NCBI RefSeq assembly: GCF_900116865.1
Contig: NZ_FPCD01000002.1
Span: 1-64,000, forward strand
DNA length: 64,000 bases
Source: Butyrivibrio sp. M55
Lineage (GTDB): Bacteria; Bacillota; Clostridia; Lachnospirales; Lachnospiraceae
Direction: 5' to 3'
Shown: in pieces, positions 45,633 to 58,250 of the stretch
Position numbering within the stretch: position 1 is the first letter of the stretch
How the letters are laid out: each line of letters opens with the position of its first letter
Made by a program: the position numbers and the translations under genes
Notes under the pieces: model-generated
The model's input: only the letters and a program-made list of their open reading frames with translations
Told to the model about the DNA's origin: nothing
The model's database searches: none

Positions 45633-45661
45633 TTGACAATACGGCTTATCTGTGTTAAATT
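45633..45661 (+). promoter_or_regulatory. Sigma-A promoter of rplJ-rplL
   Basis: TTGACA (45633-45638) and TAAATT (45656-45661) with a 17-base spacer, just after the capA-like stop. Confidence 0.7.
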
Positions 45662-45673
45662 ATATGAGGTTTT

Positions 45674-45806
45674 GTGTAGAAACGCAGAACTAAGCCGAAG
45701 ACAGCAGGTGTTCTATTTATAGAACATAATGTTTATCAAGCGCCTGCCGAGGAAAAGTTAAAGTTTCAGACTTTTCAACTCTCGATGTCTTCGAGAGTTT
45801 TTTTTC
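45674..45806 (+). promoter_or_regulatory. L10 leader (ribosomal protein autoregulation) with intrinsic attenuator
   Basis: The leader holds the L10-binding features AGACAGCAGGTG and CGCCTGCCGAGGA flanking a hairpin (TTCTATTTATAGAA). It ends in a terminator-like hairpin, AACTCTCGA (45777-45785)/TCGAGAGTT (45791-45799), then eight Ts. Known Firmicute L10 leaders couple L10-L7/12 binding to this attenuator. Confidence 0.82.
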
Positions 45807-45834
45807 GGGATTTATTCTAAAAGGAGGTAAAAAA

Positions 45835-46413
45835 ATGGCAAAGGTTGAACTTAAAAAGCCTGTAGTTGAAGAGATTTCAGAGAAGATCAAAGACGCTCAG
45901 GCAGTTGTTCTTGTAGATCACCGCGGACTTACTGTTGCGCAGGATACAGAACTTCGTAAGAAGCTTCGTGAAGAAGGCGTAACTTACAAGGTTTATAAGA
46001 ACACAATGATGAACTTCGCGTTCAAGGGAACAGATTTCGAGCAGCTTGGAGATCTCCTCAATGGACCTAGTGCAATGGCTGTATCTACAACAGATCCTGC
46101 AGCACCTGCACGTGTCCTTTATGATTTCGCTAAGCAGGCTAAGGCCCTTGAGATTAAGGGTGGTGTTATAGAAGGTAAATTCTATGACGCAGCAGCAATG
46201 ACAGAAATCGCTGAAATCCCTTCAAAGGATGTTCTTCTTTCAAAGTTGCTTGGCTCTATGCAGTCACCTATCACAAACTTCGCTCGCGTTATCAAGCAGA
46301 TCGCAGAGAAGGGTGGCGAGGAAGCTCCTGCAACAGAGGAAGCTGCTCCGGCTGAAACAGCTGAAGCACCCGCAGCTGAGGAAGCTGCAGCTGAAGCATC
46401 TGCAGCAGAGTAA
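45835..46413 (+). CDS. rplJ: 50S ribosomal protein L10
   Basis: 192 residues, longer than the usual 165-175. The ribosomal part is regular (VVEEISEKIKDAQAVVLVDHRGL, KVYKNTMMNFAF). The last 35 residues are an Ala/Glu/Pro-rich extension (EEAPATEEAAPAE...AEASAAE), a low-complexity tail also seen in some Clostridia. AAGGAGGT precedes the ATG. Confidence 0.96.
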   Translation: MAKVELKKPVVEEISEKIKDAQAVVLVDHRGLTVAQDTELRKKLREEGVTYKVYKNTMMNFAFKGTDFEQLGDLLNGPSAMAVSTTDPAAPARVLYDFAKQAKALEIKGGVIEGKFYDAAAMTEIAEIPSKDVLLSKLLGSMQSPITNFARVIKQIAEKGGEEAPATEEAAPAETAEAPAAEEAAAEASAAE

Positions 46414-46481
46414 TCTGTGCAATGCTTCGTAAAAAACGAAACATATAATATTTATGAATAATACTATACGGAGGTATAAAA

Positions 46482-46856
46482 ATGGCAAAGTTGTCTACAG
46501 CAGAAATTATTGATGCTATCAAAGAGTTAACAGTTCTTGAATTAAATGATCTTGTAAAGGCTTGCGAGGAAGAGTTCGGTGTATCTGCAGCAGCTGGAGT
46601 AGTAGTTGCAGCAGCAGGCGCTGGCGCAGCAGGTGCTGAAGAGAAGACTGAGTTCAACGTTGAGCTTACAGAGGTTGGAGCTAACAAGGTTAAGGTTATC
46701 AAGGTTGTTCGTGAGATCACAGGTCTTGGACTTAAGGAAGCAAAGGATCTCGTAGAGGGCGCTCCTAAGGTAATCAAGGAGAACGTTGCTAAGGCTGAGG
46801 CTGATGAGATCAAGGCTAAGGTTGAGGCTGAGGGTGCTAAGGTTACTCTTAAGTAA
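46482..46856 (+). CDS. rplL: 50S ribosomal protein L7/L12
   Basis: 124 residues with the N-terminal dimer helix ([21 protein letters not shown]), Ala/Gly hinge and C-terminal factor-binding domain ([15 protein letters not shown]). Stalk protein partner of L10. Followed by a terminator. Confidence 0.97.
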   Translation: MAKLSTAEIIDAIKELTVLELNDLVKACEEEFGVSAAAGVVVAAAGAGAAGAEEKTEFNVELTEVGANKVKVIKVVREITGLGLKEAKDLVEGAPKVIKENVAKAEADEIKAKVEAEGAKVTLK

Positions 46857-46877
46857 TTTAATCTTTATGCAAATTCA

Positions 46878-46908
46878 AAGGCGGATTGCTACATGCAGTC
46901 CGTCTTTT
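46878..46908 (+). terminator. Intrinsic terminator after rplL
   Basis: AAGGCGGATTGC (46878-46889) pairs with GCAGTCCGTCTT (46895-46906), with two G-U pairs, then TTCTTT. Confidence 0.75.
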
Positions 46909-46997
46909 CTTTGTATCGCTTGTATCGGTTAAAACCGCGTATTTATTCTTAATTTCTTTGAATTCTAAAATTTTTGAGAGCAAATATTAAATTTTGC

Positions 46998-47026
46998 TTG
47001 ACATGAAGTTTCTATAGAAGTACAAT
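46998..47026 (+). promoter_or_regulatory. Sigma-A promoter of rpoB-rpoC
   Basis: TTGACA (46998-47003) and TACAAT (47021-47026), 17-base spacer, 110 bases before rpoB. The polymerase genes are thus transcribed independently of rplJL. Confidence 0.8.
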
Positions 47027-47136
47027 GGATGATGCACTATTATGGTGTAGTGTGTCTTACTGTGCATTTTTATACTGTCTTGCAGGTAAGAGTCTTTATC
47101 AATATCAAAAAAACTTAAAGAACGGGGTGAATGTCA

Positions 47137-50100
47137 ATGGAAAAAAACAGATTACATCCTACCGGCTCTGGTAAGAACATCCGAATGAGCTTCCAGCGCC
47201 AGAAGGAAGTCCTGGAGATGCCGAACCTGATTGAAGTTCAGAAGAATTCCTATCAGTGGTTTCTCGACGAAGGCTTGAAAGAAGTCTTTGACGATATCTC
47301 TCCTATTGAGGACTACAGTGGCAAACTCAGTCTGGAATTTGTTGATTTCAAGCTTTGTGAGGATGAGATTGACAAAAATAAGAATACGATTGAGAAGTGC
47401 AAGGAGAGAGATGCAACATTTGCTGCACCTTTAAAGGTAAAGGTTCGCCTTCACAACAAGGAAAAGAACGAATTTACGGAACATGAAATATTTATGGGCG
47501 ACCTTCCTCTTATGACTGCGACGGGCACGTTCGTTATCAACGGAGCCGAGCGAGTTATAGTCAGTCAGTTGGTACGTTCCCCCGGTATCTACTACGATAT
47601 CACATACGATAAGGTTGGAAAGGAACTTATAGCATGCACTGTTATTCCTAACAGAGGTGCATGGCTTGAGTATGAAACAGACTCCAACGACGTATTCTAC
47701 GCAAGAGTTGACAGAACCAGAAAGGTTCCCGTAACAGTTCTTATCAGAGCTCTCGGAATAGGTACAAATGAAGAAATTCTCGAACTCTTTGGCGATGAGC
47801 CCAAGATTCAGGGAAGCTTTTCTAAGGACGCTTCATCAGATTATCAGAGCGGCCTTCTTGAACTGTACAGAAAAATCCGTCCCGGCGAGCCTCTTTCAGT
47901 AGAGAGTGCAGAGAGTCTTATCAATGCAATGTTCTTCGATTCAAGAAGATATGACCTTGCTAAGGTAGGAAGATATAAGTTTAATAAGAAACTTCATTTC
48001 AAGAACAGAATTAATGGTCATGTGCTTGCACAGGACGTAGTTGACGAGCTTACAGGTGAGATGATCGCATCTGCAGGTACTAAGGTTGACCGCGCACTTG
48101 CAACAGAGATCCAGAACTGTGCTATTCCTTATGTATACCTTCAGGAGGAAGAGCGCAATGTTAAGGTTCTTTCAAATATGATGGTTGATATTACACACTT
48201 CATTGAGTGCGATCCCGCTGAACTCGGAATCAATGAGGATGTTTATTATCCTGTTCTTAAAGAAATTCTTGATGAGTATACAGCAAAGAACGATCCCGAG
48301 GGTCTTGCTGAGACAATCAAGAAGCGTGTGCATGAGCTTGTTCCCAAGCACATCACAAGAGAAGACATCATTGCTTCTATTAACTACAACATCAACCTTG
48401 AATACGGTATCGGTAATGACGATGATATCGATCACTTGGGCAACAGACGTATCCGCTGCGTAGGTGAGCTTCTTCAGAATCAGTATCGTATCGGTCTTTC
48501 AAGACTTGAGAGAGTTGTTCGTGAGAGAATGACAACTCATGATACAGAGGAAGTTTCTCCTCAGATCCTTATCAACATTAAACCTGTACAGGCTGCTGTT
48601 AAGGAATTCTTTGGTTCATCACAGCTTTCACAGTTCATGGACCAGAACAACCCTCTTGGTGAGCTTACTCACAAGAGACGTCTTTCAGCTTTGGGACCCG
48701 GTGGTCTTTCAAGAGACAGAGCCGGATTCGAGGTTCGAGACGTACACTATACACACTATGGACGTATGTGCCCTATCGAGACACCTGAAGGACCTAACAT
48801 CGGTCTTATCAACTCACTCGCAAGTTATGCAAGAGTTAATGATTATGGTTTCGTTGAGGCTCCATACCGTAAGGTAGACCAGTCAGACCCTGAAAATCCC
48901 AGAGTTACTGACGAGGTTGAGTACCTTACAGCAGATGAAGAAGATAATTATCATGTAGCTCAGGCTAATACACCTCTTGACGAGAACGGATACTTTAAGA
49001 ACAACACAGTTTCCGGTCGTTACAGAGAGGAGACATCAGCATATCCTAAGACTGCATTTGAGTACATGGACGTGTCTCCGAGAATGGTATTCTCAGTAGC
49101 TACAGCACTTATTCCTTTCCTTGAGAACGACGATGCTAACCGTGCCCTCATGGGATCAAACATGCAGCGTCAGGCGGTGCCGCTTCTTACAACAGAAGCT
49201 CCTGCAGTAGGAACAGGAATGGAGCGCAAGGCAGCTGTTGACTCAGGTGTCTGCGTAGTCGCAAGAAAAGCCGGAACTGTTGATTTTGTTGACAGTAAGC
49301 TTATTCAGATGACATATGATGATGGAGAAAAAGAAGAATTCCATCTTATTAAGTTCCAGAGATCTAACCAGAGTAACTGCTACAACCAGAGACCTATCGT
49401 ATTTAAGGGCGACCATGTTGAAGCAGGACAGGTTATTGCCGATGGTCCTTCAACTTCACAGGGAGAACTCGGACTCGGTAAGAACCCTCTTATCGGTTTC
49501 ATGACTTGGGAAGGTTATAACTACGAGGATGCTGTACTTCTTTCAGAGAGACTTGTACGTGACGATGTATTCACATCTGTACATATCGAAGAATATGAAG
49601 CAGAAGCTCGTGAGACCAAGCTCGGACCTGAAGAGATCACAAGAGACGTTCCCGGTGTCGGTGATGACGCACTTAAGGATCTTGATGATCGCGGAATTAT
49701 CCGTATCGGTGCTGAGGTCCGTGCAGGTGATATTCTTGTAGGTAAGGTTACTCCTAAGGGAGAAACAGAGCTTACAGCTGAAGAGAGACTCCTTAGAGCA
49801 ATCTTTGGTGAGAAGGCAAGAGAAGTAAGAGATACATCTCTTAAGGTTCCTCACGGTGAGTACGGAATCATCGTTGATGCGAAGGTATTTACAAGAGAGA
49901 ACGGAGACGAGCTTTCACCCGGTGTTAACCAGGCAGTTCGTATCTATATAGCACAAAAGAGAAAGATTTCCGTAGGTGATAAGATGGCCGGACGTCACGG
50001 TAACAAGGGTGTCGTTTCCCGCGTACTTCCTATCGAGGATATGCCTTATCTTCCTAACGGCAGACCTCTTGACATCGTGCTTAACCCTCTCGGCGTTCCT

Positions 50101-51009
50101 TCCCGTATGAATATCGGACAGGTCCTCGAGATTCACCTTTCACTTGCTGCTAAGGCACTTGGATTTAACATCGCAACACCTATTTTCGACGGTGCTAACG
50201 AGATAGATATTCAGAATACTCTTGAGATGGCTAACGATTACGTTAACAGCTCATGGGAAGACTTTGAAGCTAAGTACAAAGATATTGTTGTTCCTGAGAT
50301 CATGGATTACTTATATGAGAACAGAGATCACAGAGAGCTTTGGAAGGGTGTTCCGATCAGATCGGACGGAAAAGTTCAGCTTCGTGACGGTAGAACAGGT
50401 CAGAAGTTCGACAGCCCGACAACAATCGGACACATGCATTACCTTAAGCTCCATCACCTGGTTGACGATAAGATCCATGCTCGTTCAACAGGTCCTTACT
50501 CACTTGTTACACAGCAGCCTCTGGGTGGTAAAGCTCAGTTCGGTGGACAGCGTTTCGGTGAGATGGAAGTTTGGGCGCTGGAAGCATACGGTGCTGCATA
50601 CACATTGCAGGAGATTCTTACAGTTAAGTCTGATGATGTTGTAGGACGTGTTAAGACATATGAAGCTATTATCAAGGGTGACAATATTCCTGAACCAGGA
50701 GTACCTGAGTCATTCAAGGTTCTCTTGAAGGAGCTTCAGTCACTCGGACTTGACATCAAAGTTCTTCGCGAAGACAACACAGAAGTTGAAATCAAAGAGA
50801 GCGTTGATTATACAGATTCTGATTATCGCACAGAGATCGAAGGCGATAACGCAGGTCGTGACTATGGACAGGAATCATTTGAGGCAAACGGATATACACA
50901 GCAGCGTTTCGATGAAAGTGGTGAACTTGTATCGGAAGTTGAGGATTCCGGAAACTTTGATTCAGATGACAGTTTTGATGATTTTGGCGATGCATCTGAT
51001 GACGAGTGA
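47137..51009 (+). CDS. rpoB: DNA-directed RNA polymerase subunit beta
   Basis: 1290 residues from the ATG at 47137, nine bases after CGGGGTG; an ATG at 47131 is too close. Conserved fork and rifampicin-pocket region: [31 protein letters not shown] (about residues 490-520), with the sensitive-type residues (Gln, Asp, His, Ser) apparently intact. [13 protein letters not shown] and [24 protein letters not shown] near the C-terminus are normal. The last 100 residues are acidic (Asp/Glu/Ser-rich). Followed by rpoC after 38 bases. Confidence 0.98.
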   Translation: MEKNRLHPTGSGKNIRMSFQRQKEVLEMPNLIEVQKNSYQWFLDEGLKEVFDDISPIEDYSGKLSLEFVDFKLCEDEIDKNKNTIEKCKERDATFAAPLKVKVRLHNKEKNEFTEHEIFMGDLPLMTATGTFVINGAERVIVSQLVRSPGIYYDITYDKVGKELIACTVIPNRGAWLEYETDSNDVFYARVDRTRKVPVTVLIRALGIGTNEEILELFGDEPKIQGSFSKDASSDYQSGLLELYRKIRPGEPLSVESAESLINAMFFDSRRYDLAKVGRYKFNKKLHFKNRINGHVLAQDVVDELTGEMIASAGTKVDRALATEIQNCAIPYVYLQEEERNVKVLSNMMVDITHFIECDPAELGINEDVYYPVLKEILDEYTAKNDPEGLAETIKKRVHELVPKHITREDIIASINYNINLEYGIGNDDDIDHLGNRRIRCVGELLQNQYRIGLSRLERVVRERMTTHDTEEVSPQILINIKPVQAAVKEFFGSSQLSQFMDQNNPLGELTHKRRLSALGPGGLSRDRAGFEVRDVHYTHYGRMCPIETPEGPNIGLINSLASYARVNDYGFVEAPYRKVDQSDPENPRVTDEVEYLTADEEDNYHVAQANTPLDENGYFKNNTVSGRYREETSAYPKTAFEYMDVSPRMVFSVATALIPFLENDDANRALMGSNMQRQAVPLLTTEAPAVGTGMERKAAVDSGVCVVARKAGTVDFVDSKLIQMTYDDGEKEEFHLIKFQRSNQSNCYNQRPIVFKGDHVEAGQVIADGPSTSQGELGLGKNPLIGFMTWEGYNYEDAVLLSERLVRDDVFTSVHIEEYEAEARETKLGPEEITRDVPGVGDDALKDLDDRGIIRIGAEVRAGDILVGKVTPKGETELTAEERLLRAIFGEKAREVRDTSLKVPHGEYGIIVDAKVFTRENGDELSPGVNQAVRIYIAQKRKISVGDKMAGRHGNKGVVSRVLPIEDMPYLPNGRPLDIVLNPLGVPSRMNIGQVLEIHLSLAAKALGFNIATPIFDGANEIDIQNTLEMANDYVNSSWEDFEAKYKDIVVPEIMDYLYENRDHRELWKGVPIRSDGKVQLRDGRTGQKFDSPTTIGHMHYLKLHHLVDDKIHARSTGPYSLVTQQPLGGKAQFGGQRFGEMEVWALEAYGAAYTLQEILTVKSDDVVGRVKTYEAIIKGDNIPEPGVPESFKVLLKELQSLGLDIKVLREDNTEVEIKESVDYTDSDYRTEIEGDNAGRDYGQESFEANGYTQQRFDESGELVSEVEDSGNFDSDDSFDDFGDASDDE

Positions 51010-51047
51010 TTTGCAGTAACTAACAAAGCAAAGAAAAGAGGTTACGA

Positions 51048-54000
51048 ATGTCTGATTCAACAATGAATAAAGCAATAAATGAGGCTTCAAGTGGAAGAAC
51101 AACCCAGCAGCAGACCTATCAGCCGATGACTTTCGACTCAATCAAGATCGGTCTTGCTTCTCCTGAGAAGATCAGAAGCTGGGCACATAGAATTGATAAC
51201 GATCCCAAGAGCGGAGAAGTTACCAAGCCTGAAACAATTAACTACAGAACATTAAAGCCTGAAAGAGACGGTCTGTTCTGTGAAAGAATTTTTGGACCTA
51301 CCAAGGACTGGGAATGTCACTGCGGTAAGTACAAGAAGATTAGATATAAGGGTGTTGTCTGCGACCGTTGTGGCGTAGAGATCACAAAGAGCAGTGTACG
51401 TCGTGAAAGAATGGGATACATCGAGCTTGCAGCTCCTGTATCACATATCTGGTACTTCAAGGGTATCCCCAGCAGAATGGGACTTATCCTTGATCTTTCA
51501 CCCCGTGTACTTGAGAAGGTATTGTACTTTGCTTCTTACATAGTGCTTGATCCCGGTGAGACAACACTTGAGTACAAGCAGGTACTTTCAGAGAAAGAAT
51601 ATCAGGATGCGAGAGAGGAGTGGGGCCCTAAGTTCCGTGCAGGAATGGGTGCCGAGGCTATAAAAGAGCTTCTCCTTGATATCGATCTTGAAAAAGAGTA
51701 TCAGGAGCTTAAGGAAGGTCTTGATACTTCCAGCGGACAGAAGAGAACAAGAATCATCAAGCGTCTCGAGGTTGTAGAAGCCTTCAGAGAGTCAGGAAAC
51801 CTTCCTGCATGGATGATCATGGATTGCATTCCTGTAATTCCTCCGGATCTTCGTCCTATGGTACAGCTTGACGGTGGACGTTTTGCTACATCAGATCTTA
51901 ACGATCTTTACAGAAGAATTATTAACAGAAACAACAGACTTAAGAGACTTCTTGATCTCGGTGCACCTGATATCATCGTTCGCAACGAGAAGAGAATGCT
52001 TCAGGAAGCTGTTGATGCCCTCATCGATAACGGAAGAAGAGGAAGACCTGTTACAGGCCCCGGAAACAGAGCACTTAAGTCACTTTCAGATATGCTTAAG
52101 GGTAAGTCCGGAAGATTCCGTCAGAACCTCCTCGGTAAGCGTGTTGACTATTCAGGACGTTCTGTTATCGTAGTAGGACCCGAACTTAAGATTTACCAGT
52201 GTGGACTTCCTAAGGAAATGGCTATCGAGCTTTTCAAGCCTTTCGTTATGAAGGAACTTGTTTCCAGAGGAATTTCACAGAACATAAAGAATGCCAAGAA
52301 GCTTGTTGAGAGACTTGATGAGCAGGTATGGGATGTACTTGAGGATGTTATCAAAGAGCACCCTGTTATGCTTAACCGTGCTCCCACACTTCACAGACTT
52401 GGTATTCAGGCTTTCGAGCCTATCCTTGTAGAAGGTAAGGCTATTAAGCTTCATCCCCTTGTATGTACACCTTTCAACGCCGACTTCGACGGTGACCAGA
52501 TGGCTGTACACCTTCCTCTTTCAGTAGAGGCACAGGCTGAGTGTAGATTCCTTATGCTCTCACCTAATAACTTGCTTAAGCCTTCAGATGGTGGCCCTGT
52601 AAACGTTCCTACACAGGATATGGTACTTGGTATCTACTATCTTACACAGGAAAGACCCGGTGCTATGGGTGAAGGCAAGTTCTTTAAGAGCGTAGACGAA
52701 GCTATCCTTGCTTATGAGAACGGATACTGCACATTGCAGACCAGAATTAAGATCAGGATGGAGAGAAATAAGCCTGACGGAACAGTTGAGAGCGGAATCG
52801 TAGAGTCAACTCTCGGAAGATTCCTCTTCAATGAGATCATTCCTCAGGATCTTGGATTTGTAGACAGAAGCAATCCTGAGAATGCATTTAAGCTTGAAGT
52901 AGACTTCATGGTTGGTAAGAAGCAGCTTAAGCAGATTGTTACCGCTATGATCAATACACACGGAACATTCGCAACAGCAGAGGTTCTTGATAATATCAAG
53001 GCTACAGGTTATCACTACTCAACAAGAGCAGCTATGACCGTTTCAATCGCTGATATGACAGTGCCTCCGCAGAAGCAGCAGATGCTTGATGAAGCACAGG
53101 CTACAGTTGATAAGATCGCAGCAAACTATCGTCGTGGTCTCATCACTGACGAAGAGCGTTATCGTGCAGTTGTTGATACTTGGATGGAGACCGATAAGGA
53201 ACTTACAGATGTGCTTCTTGCAGGTCTTGATAAGTACAACAACATTTACATGATGGCTGACTCTGGTGCCCGTGGTAGTAACCAGCAGATCAAGCAGCTC
53301 GCAGGTATGCGTGGACTTATGGCTGATACAACAGGTCGTACCATCGAGCTTCCTATCAAGTCAAACTTCCGTGAAGGTCTTGACGTTTTGGAATACTTTA
53401 TGTCAGCTCACGGTGCTCGTAAGGGTCTGTCAGATACAGCTCTTAGAACAGCCGATTCAGGATACCTTACACGTCGAATGGTTGACGTATCACAGGAACT
53501 TATTATTCGTGACATTGACTGCTGTGCCGATAAGGATGTTATCCCCGGAATGACAGTTAAGGCATTCATGGATGGTAAGGAAACAATTGAGCCTTTGAAG
53601 GACAGAATCACAGGAAGATATTCATGTGAGACTATCAAGGACAAGGACGGAAACGTAATCGTTAAGAAGAATCATATGATTACTCCTTCCCGTGCCGCTA
53701 AGATCCTTTCAGTAGGCGTTAATGCTAAGGGACAGCCTGTTGAGGCAGTTAAGATTCGTACAATCCTTACTTGCCGTTCACACAACGGAATCTGTGCTAA
53801 GTGCTACGGTGCTAACATGGCAACAGGTGAGGCAGTACAGGTCGGTGAGGCAGTTGGTATCATAGCTGCTCAGTCAATCGGTGAGCCCGGTACACAGCTT
53901 ACCATGAGAACATTCCATACAGGTGGTGTTGCCGGTGGCGATATCACACAGGGTCTTCCCCGTGTAGAGGAGTTGTTCGAGGCAAGAAAGCCTAAGGGAC

Positions 54001-54782
54001 TTGCAATCATCTCAGAACTTGACGGAAGAGCTGAGATCAGAGATACAAAGAAGAAGCGTGAAGTTATCGTAACAAATGATGAGACCGGCGAGTCAAAAGC
54101 TTACCTCATCCCTTACGGATCACGTATCAAGGTTCAGGACGGAACAACAATTGAAGCCGGTGATGAACTTACAGAAGGTTCAGTTAACCCTCACGATCTT
54201 CTTAAGATCAAGGGAATCCGTGCAGTACAGGATTACCTCTTAAGAGAAGTTCAGAGAGTTTACCGCTTACAGGGTGTTGATATCTGCGATAAGCATATCG
54301 AGGTTATCGTTCGTCAGATGCTCAAGAAGGTAAGAATCGACGAGAGCGGAGATACAGATTTCCTTCCCGGAACACTTGTAGATGTGCTTGACTTTGAGGA
54401 CAGCAATGAAGCACTTATATCTGAAGGAAAGAGACCTGCAGAGGGCAAGCAGGTAATACTTGGTATTACTAAGGCAGCTCTTGCAACAAACTCATTCTTG
54501 TCAGCTGCTTCCTTCCAGGAAACAACCAAGGTTCTTACAGATGCTGCTATCAAAGGAAAGGTTGATCCACTTATCGGACTTAAAGAGAACGTTATTATCG
54601 GTAAGTTGATCCCTGCAGGTACAGGTATGAAGAGATACAGAAATACTCCTCTTAATACCGACGCAAACTTTGCAGATGCTGAGAAGCTCATTCTTAAGAA
54701 AAAGAAGAGAGATTTAGATGACGAAGTAATTGTCAATGATGATGATTTCGACGAGGAAGTTTCTGTATCTGAAGACGAATAA
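51048..54782 (+). CDS. rpoC: DNA-directed RNA polymerase subunit beta prime
   Basis: 1244 residues. The N-terminal zinc site ([22 protein letters not shown]), the catalytic Mg motif NADFDGDQM, bridge helix region and a second Cys group ([13 protein letters not shown]) are present. The acidic C-terminal tail resembles that of rpoB. Operon with rpoB; next unit has its own promoter. Confidence 0.98.
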   Translation: MSDSTMNKAINEASSGRTTQQQTYQPMTFDSIKIGLASPEKIRSWAHRIDNDPKSGEVTKPETINYRTLKPERDGLFCERIFGPTKDWECHCGKYKKIRYKGVVCDRCGVEITKSSVRRERMGYIELAAPVSHIWYFKGIPSRMGLILDLSPRVLEKVLYFASYIVLDPGETTLEYKQVLSEKEYQDAREEWGPKFRAGMGAEAIKELLLDIDLEKEYQELKEGLDTSSGQKRTRIIKRLEVVEAFRESGNLPAWMIMDCIPVIPPDLRPMVQLDGGRFATSDLNDLYRRIINRNNRLKRLLDLGAPDIIVRNEKRMLQEAVDALIDNGRRGRPVTGPGNRALKSLSDMLKGKSGRFRQNLLGKRVDYSGRSVIVVGPELKIYQCGLPKEMAIELFKPFVMKELVSRGISQNIKNAKKLVERLDEQVWDVLEDVIKEHPVMLNRAPTLHRLGIQAFEPILVEGKAIKLHPLVCTPFNADFDGDQMAVHLPLSVEAQAECRFLMLSPNNLLKPSDGGPVNVPTQDMVLGIYYLTQERPGAMGEGKFFKSVDEAILAYENGYCTLQTRIKIRMERNKPDGTVESGIVESTLGRFLFNEIIPQDLGFVDRSNPENAFKLEVDFMVGKKQLKQIVTAMINTHGTFATAEVLDNIKATGYHYSTRAAMTVSIADMTVPPQKQQMLDEAQATVDKIAANYRRGLITDEERYRAVVDTWMETDKELTDVLLAGLDKYNNIYMMADSGARGSNQQIKQLAGMRGLMADTTGRTIELPIKSNFREGLDVLEYFMSAHGARKGLSDTALRTADSGYLTRRMVDVSQELIIRDIDCCADKDVIPGMTVKAFMDGKETIEPLKDRITGRYSCETIKDKDGNVIVKKNHMITPSRAAKILSVGVNAKGQPVEAVKIRTILTCRSHNGICAKCYGANMATGEAVQVGEAVGIIAAQSIGEPGTQLTMRTFHTGGVAGGDITQGLPRVEELFEARKPKGLAIISELDGRAEIRDTKKKREVIVTNDETGESKAYLIPYGSRIKVQDGTTIEAGDELTEGSVNPHDLLKIKGIRAVQDYLLREVQRVYRLQGVDICDKHIEVIVRQMLKKVRIDESGDTDFLPGTLVDVLDFEDSNEALISEGKRPAEGKQVILGITKAALATNSFLSAASFQETTKVLTDAAIKGKVDPLIGLKENVIIGKLIPAGTGMKRYRNTPLNTDANFADAEKLILKKKKRDLDDEVIVNDDDFDEEVSVSEDE

Positions 54783-54790
54783 TAAAAAAG

Positions 54791-54819
54791 TTGACATTAT
54801 TTTGATTTATACTTATACT
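54791..54819 (+). promoter_or_regulatory. Sigma-A promoter of the str operon (rpsL)
   Basis: TTGACA (54791-54796) and TATACT (54814-54819), 17-base spacer, 89 bases before rpsL. Confidence 0.8.
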
Positions 54820-54839
54820 TTATAATTGCGTGTACTTTC

Positions 54840-54863
54840 AAAGGGGTGATTTTTTACCCCTTT
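54840..54863 (+). promoter_or_regulatory. Leader hairpin of rpsL
   Basis: AAAGGGGT (54840-54847) pairs with ACCCCTTT (54856-54863) around an 8-base T-rich loop, in the leader between promoter and ribosome site. Resembles the secA leader hairpin; could affect translation or early termination. Confidence 0.5.
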
Positions 54864-54907
54864 GTTGTGTGCATATATGTTTTACATCAAAACAGGAGGT
54901 GAAAGGA

Positions 54908-55327
54908 ATGCCAACATTTAACCAGTTAGTTAGAAAGGGTCGTCAGACATCTGTTAAGAAGTCTACAGCACCTGCGTTGCAGAAGGGTTTTAACTCTCTT
55001 CATAAGAAAGCAACTGCAACAGCTTCTCCTCAGAAGCGTGGTGTTTGCACAGCAGTTAAGACAGCAACCCCTAAGAAGCCTAACTCTGCTCTGAGAAAAA
55101 TCGCCAGAGTACGTCTTTCTAACGGTATCGAGGTAACAAGCTACATTCCCGGAGAAGGTCACAACCTTCAGGAGCATAGCGTAGTTCTCATCCGTGGTGG
55201 AAGAGTTAAGGATCTGCCTGGTACAAGGTATCACATCATCAGAGGTACTCTTGATACTGCAGGCGTAGCCGACAGAAAACAGGCTCGTTCTAAGTATGGC
55301 GCTAAGAGACCTAAGGCTGCCAAGTAA
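54908..55327 (+). CDS. rpsL: 30S ribosomal protein S12
   Basis: 139 residues from the ATG at 54908 after AGGAGGTGAAAGG; the open frame extends upstream to 54830 but only this start gives the family N-terminus [24 protein letters not shown] keeps the Lys in the streptomycin loop (sensitive type). Opens the str group rpsL-rpsG-fusA-tuf. Confidence 0.97.
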   Translation: MPTFNQLVRKGRQTSVKKSTAPALQKGFNSLHKKATATASPQKRGVCTAVKTATPKKPNSALRKIARVRLSNGIEVTSYIPGEGHNLQEHSVVLIRGGRVKDLPGTRYHIIRGTLDTAGVADRKQARSKYGAKRPKAAK

Positions 55328-55522
55328 TTTATTAATTGATCTAATTTTTTAAGTGTTGGGATTCTATTCTGTATAGATATAGTAGTAACACGCCTGTATT
55401 ACGGGCAGTATTATTGTTCTAAAGTTAGAAAACCGCACGTACACTAAATTAGTGAGTACCGATGATTTATAGTAAGCAGTGAAGATATTTCTTCACTAGC
55501 GATTCTAAAGGAGGGAAGAACC

Positions 55523-55993
55523 GTGCCGCGTAAAGGACATATTGTAAAACGTGACGTATTAGCAGATCCTTTATACGATAACAAGGTTGTTACTAAGCTT
55601 GTTAATCAGGTAATGCTTGATGGTAAAAAGGGTGTTGCTCAGAAGATCGTATATGGTGCATTTGCACAGGTAGAAGAGAAGGGTGGAAAGCCCGCTCTTG
55701 AAATTTTCGAGGGAGCAATGAATAACATCATGCCCGCACTCGAGGTTAAGGCTAGACGTATTGGTGGTGCTACTTACCAGGTTCCTATCGAGGTTAGACC
55801 CGATAGACGTCAGGCGCTTGCACTTCGTTGGCTTGTCACATTTTCACGTGCAAGAGGCGAGAAGACTATGGTTGACAGACTCGCTTCAGAGATTATGGAT
55901 GCATACAATAACACTGGTGCAGCTGTAAAGAGAAAAGAAGACATGCACAAGATGGCAGAAGCAAACAAGGCATTCTCACATTACAGATTCTAA
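55523..55993 (+). CDS. rpsG: 30S ribosomal protein S7
   Basis: 156 residues starting at GTG 55523 after GGAGGGAAGAACC. Normal S7 sequence ([20 protein letters not shown]). The 195-base spacer from rpsL holds a hairpin (GTGAAGA...TCTTCAC) and may include the S7 feedback site known from other bacteria (inference), and a possible weak promoter (TTGGGA/TATAGT) near 55360. Confidence 0.97.
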   Translation: MPRKGHIVKRDVLADPLYDNKVVTKLVNQVMLDGKKGVAQKIVYGAFAQVEEKGGKPALEIFEGAMNNIMPALEVKARRIGGATYQVPIEVRPDRRQALALRWLVTFSRARGEKTMVDRLASEIMDAYNNTGAAVKRKEDMHKMAEANKAFSHYRF

Positions 55994-56030
55994 TCTGGTG
56001 AGATTTCAGATTTTTTAGGAGGAAGAACCT

Positions 56031-58148
56031 TTGGCTGATAGACAATACCCATTGGAGAGAACCAGGAACATCGGTATCATGGCGCATATCGACGCAGGTA
56101 AGACTACACTTACAGAGCGTATTCTTTACTATACCGGTGTAAATTATAAGATTGGTGAGACCTATGAAGGTACTGCTACCATGGACTGGATGGAACAGGA
56201 GCAGGAGAGAGGTATCACTATCACATCCGCAGCTACAACATGCCACTGGACACTTCAGGAAAACGGAAAGACTAAGCCCGGTGCTCTTGAGCATCGTATC
56301 AATATCATTGATACTCCCGGTCACGTAGACTTTACCGTTGAGGTTGAGCGTTCACTTAGAGTACTTGATGGCGCTGTAGGCGTATTCAGTGCTAAGGAAG
56401 GCGTTGAGCCTCAGTCTGAAAATGTTTGGCGTCAGGCTGATGGATTTAATGTTCCACGTATGGCATTCATCAACAAGATGGATATCATCGGAGCAGACTA
56501 TTACGGAGCTGTAGAGCAGATTCGTAACAGACTTAAGAAAAATGCTATTATGATCGAAATCCCTATCGGAGCTGAGGATCAGTTCCAGGGTGTTATCGAC
56601 CTTTTCGAGATGCAGGCATACATCTACAATGATGATAAGGGTGAGGATATCACAATCGGTGAGATTCCTGCAGACCTTAAGGATGATGCTGAGCTTTATC
56701 ACAGCGAACTCGTTGAGAAGATCTGTGATCTTGATGAGGATCTTATGATGGAATACCTTGAGGGTAACGAGCCTTCTAAGGAAGCTCTTAAGGCTGCACT
56801 TCGTAAGGCAACTTGCGAATGTAAGGCTTTCCCTGTATGCTGCGGATCAGCACACAGAAACAGAGGTATTCAGAAACTTATTGACGCAGTTATCGAATTC
56901 ATGCCTTCACCTGTTGATATCCCTGCTTGTAAGGGTACAGACATGGATGGCAATGAAGTTGAGATTGAGTCAACAGACGATGGCCCGTTTGCAGCTCTTG
57001 CATTCAAGATTGTCAGCGATCCTTTCGTAGGAAAGCTTGCATTCTTCCGTGTATATCGTGGTACTGCAAACTCAGGTTCATACGTACTTAACAGCTCAAA
57101 AGATAATAAGGAACGTCTTGGACGTATTCTTCAGATGCACGCTAACAAGAGATCTGACCTTGATAAGGTATTCTCAGGTGATATCGCTGCAGCAGTTGGT
57201 CTTAAGAACACTGTAACAGGTGATACACTTTGCGATGAGAAGAATCCTGTTATCCTTGAGTCTATGGAATTCCCTGATCCCGTTATCGAGCTTGCTATCG
57301 AGCCTAAGACTAAGGCCGGTCAGCAGAAGCTTGATGAGGCTCTTCAGAAGCTTGCTGAAGAAGATCCTACATTCAGAGCTCATACAAACTCTGAGACAGG
57401 TCAGACAATTATTGCCGGAATGGGTGAGCTTCATCTTGATATCATCGTAGACAGACTTCTTCGTGAGTACAAAGTTGAGGCTAACGTTGGTGCACCTCAG
57501 GTTGCTTACAGAGAGGCTCTTACAAAGGCTGTTGATATCGAGTCTAAGTATGCTAAGCAGTCCGGTGGACGTGGTCAGTACGGACACTGTAAAGTTCGTT
57601 TCGAGCCCATGGATGCCAACGGAGATAACCTTTACCAGTTTGATAGCGAAGTTGTCGGTGGTGCTATTCCTAAGGAATTCATCCAGCCTATCAGCGAAGG
57701 TATCGAAGAGGCTATGAAGGCCGGAACACTTGGTGGATATCCTGTTGTAGGTGTACATGCTACTGTATACGACGGATCATATCACGAAGTCGATTCATCA
57801 GAAATGGCATTCCATATTGCCGGATCAATGGCGTTCAAGGATGCTATGGCTAAGGGATCACCTGTACTTCTTGAGCCTATCATGAAGGTTGAAGTTACAA
57901 TGCCTGAAGAGTACATGGGAGATGTTATCGGTGACGTTAACTCTCGTCGTGGACGTGTAGAAGGAATGGATGATCTTGGCGGCGGAAAGATCGTAAGAGC
58001 TTATGTTCCTCTTGCTGAGATGTTCGGATACGCTACAGATCTTCGTTCAAGAACACAGGGTCGTGGTAACTACTCAATGTTCTTTGAAAAATATGAGCCC
58101 GTTCCTAAGAACGTTCAGGAGAAAGTTCTTTCGAATAAGGGAAAATAA
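56031..58148 (+). CDS. fusA: Elongation factor G
   Basis: 705 residues starting at TTG 56031 after AGGAGGAAGAACC. G1 [11 protein letters not shown]3 [10 protein letters not shown]4 NKMD and the domain IV/V blocks ([20 protein letters not shown]) are all present. GTPase that drives translocation. Full length. Confidence 0.98.
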   Translation: MADRQYPLERTRNIGIMAHIDAGKTTLTERILYYTGVNYKIGETYEGTATMDWMEQEQERGITITSAATTCHWTLQENGKTKPGALEHRINIIDTPGHVDFTVEVERSLRVLDGAVGVFSAKEGVEPQSENVWRQADGFNVPRMAFINKMDIIGADYYGAVEQIRNRLKKNAIMIEIPIGAEDQFQGVIDLFEMQAYIYNDDKGEDITIGEIPADLKDDAELYHSELVEKICDLDEDLMMEYLEGNEPSKEALKAALRKATCECKAFPVCCGSAHRNRGIQKLIDAVIEFMPSPVDIPACKGTDMDGNEVEIESTDDGPFAALAFKIVSDPFVGKLAFFRVYRGTANSGSYVLNSSKDNKERLGRILQMHANKRSDLDKVFSGDIAAAVGLKNTVTGDTLCDEKNPVILESMEFPDPVIELAIEPKTKAGQQKLDEALQKLAEEDPTFRAHTNSETGQTIIAGMGELHLDIIVDRLLREYKVEANVGAPQVAYREALTKAVDIESKYAKQSGGRGQYGHCKVRFEPMDANGDNLYQFDSEVVGGAIPKEFIQPISEGIEEAMKAGTLGGYPVVGVHATVYDGSYHEVDSSEMAFHIAGSMAFKDAMAKGSPVLLEPIMKVEVTMPEEYMGDVIGDVNSRRGRVEGMDDLGGGKIVRAYVPLAEMFGYATDLRSRTQGRGNYSMFFEKYEPVPKNVQEKVLSNKGK

Positions 58149-58151
58149 ATA

Positions 58152-58180
58152 TTGATTAAACGCTAAAGTTTGGCTATAAT
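58152..58180 (+). promoter_or_regulatory. Sigma-A promoter of tuf
   Basis: TTGATT (58152-58157) and TATAAT (58175-58180), 17-base spacer, 71 bases before the tuf ATG; allows tuf to be made above the level of fusA. Confidence 0.75.
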
Positions 58181-58250
58181 CGATATAGTATGTGAAATTA
58201 TGTATGTAAATGTTACTCTTAACATTTAACCTTAAGGAGGATATTTAGAA

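Noticed and set aside
55328..55522. tRNA gene in the rpsL-rpsG spacer
   Set aside because: No cloverleaf with a GTTCGA-type arm could be found here or elsewhere in the window.
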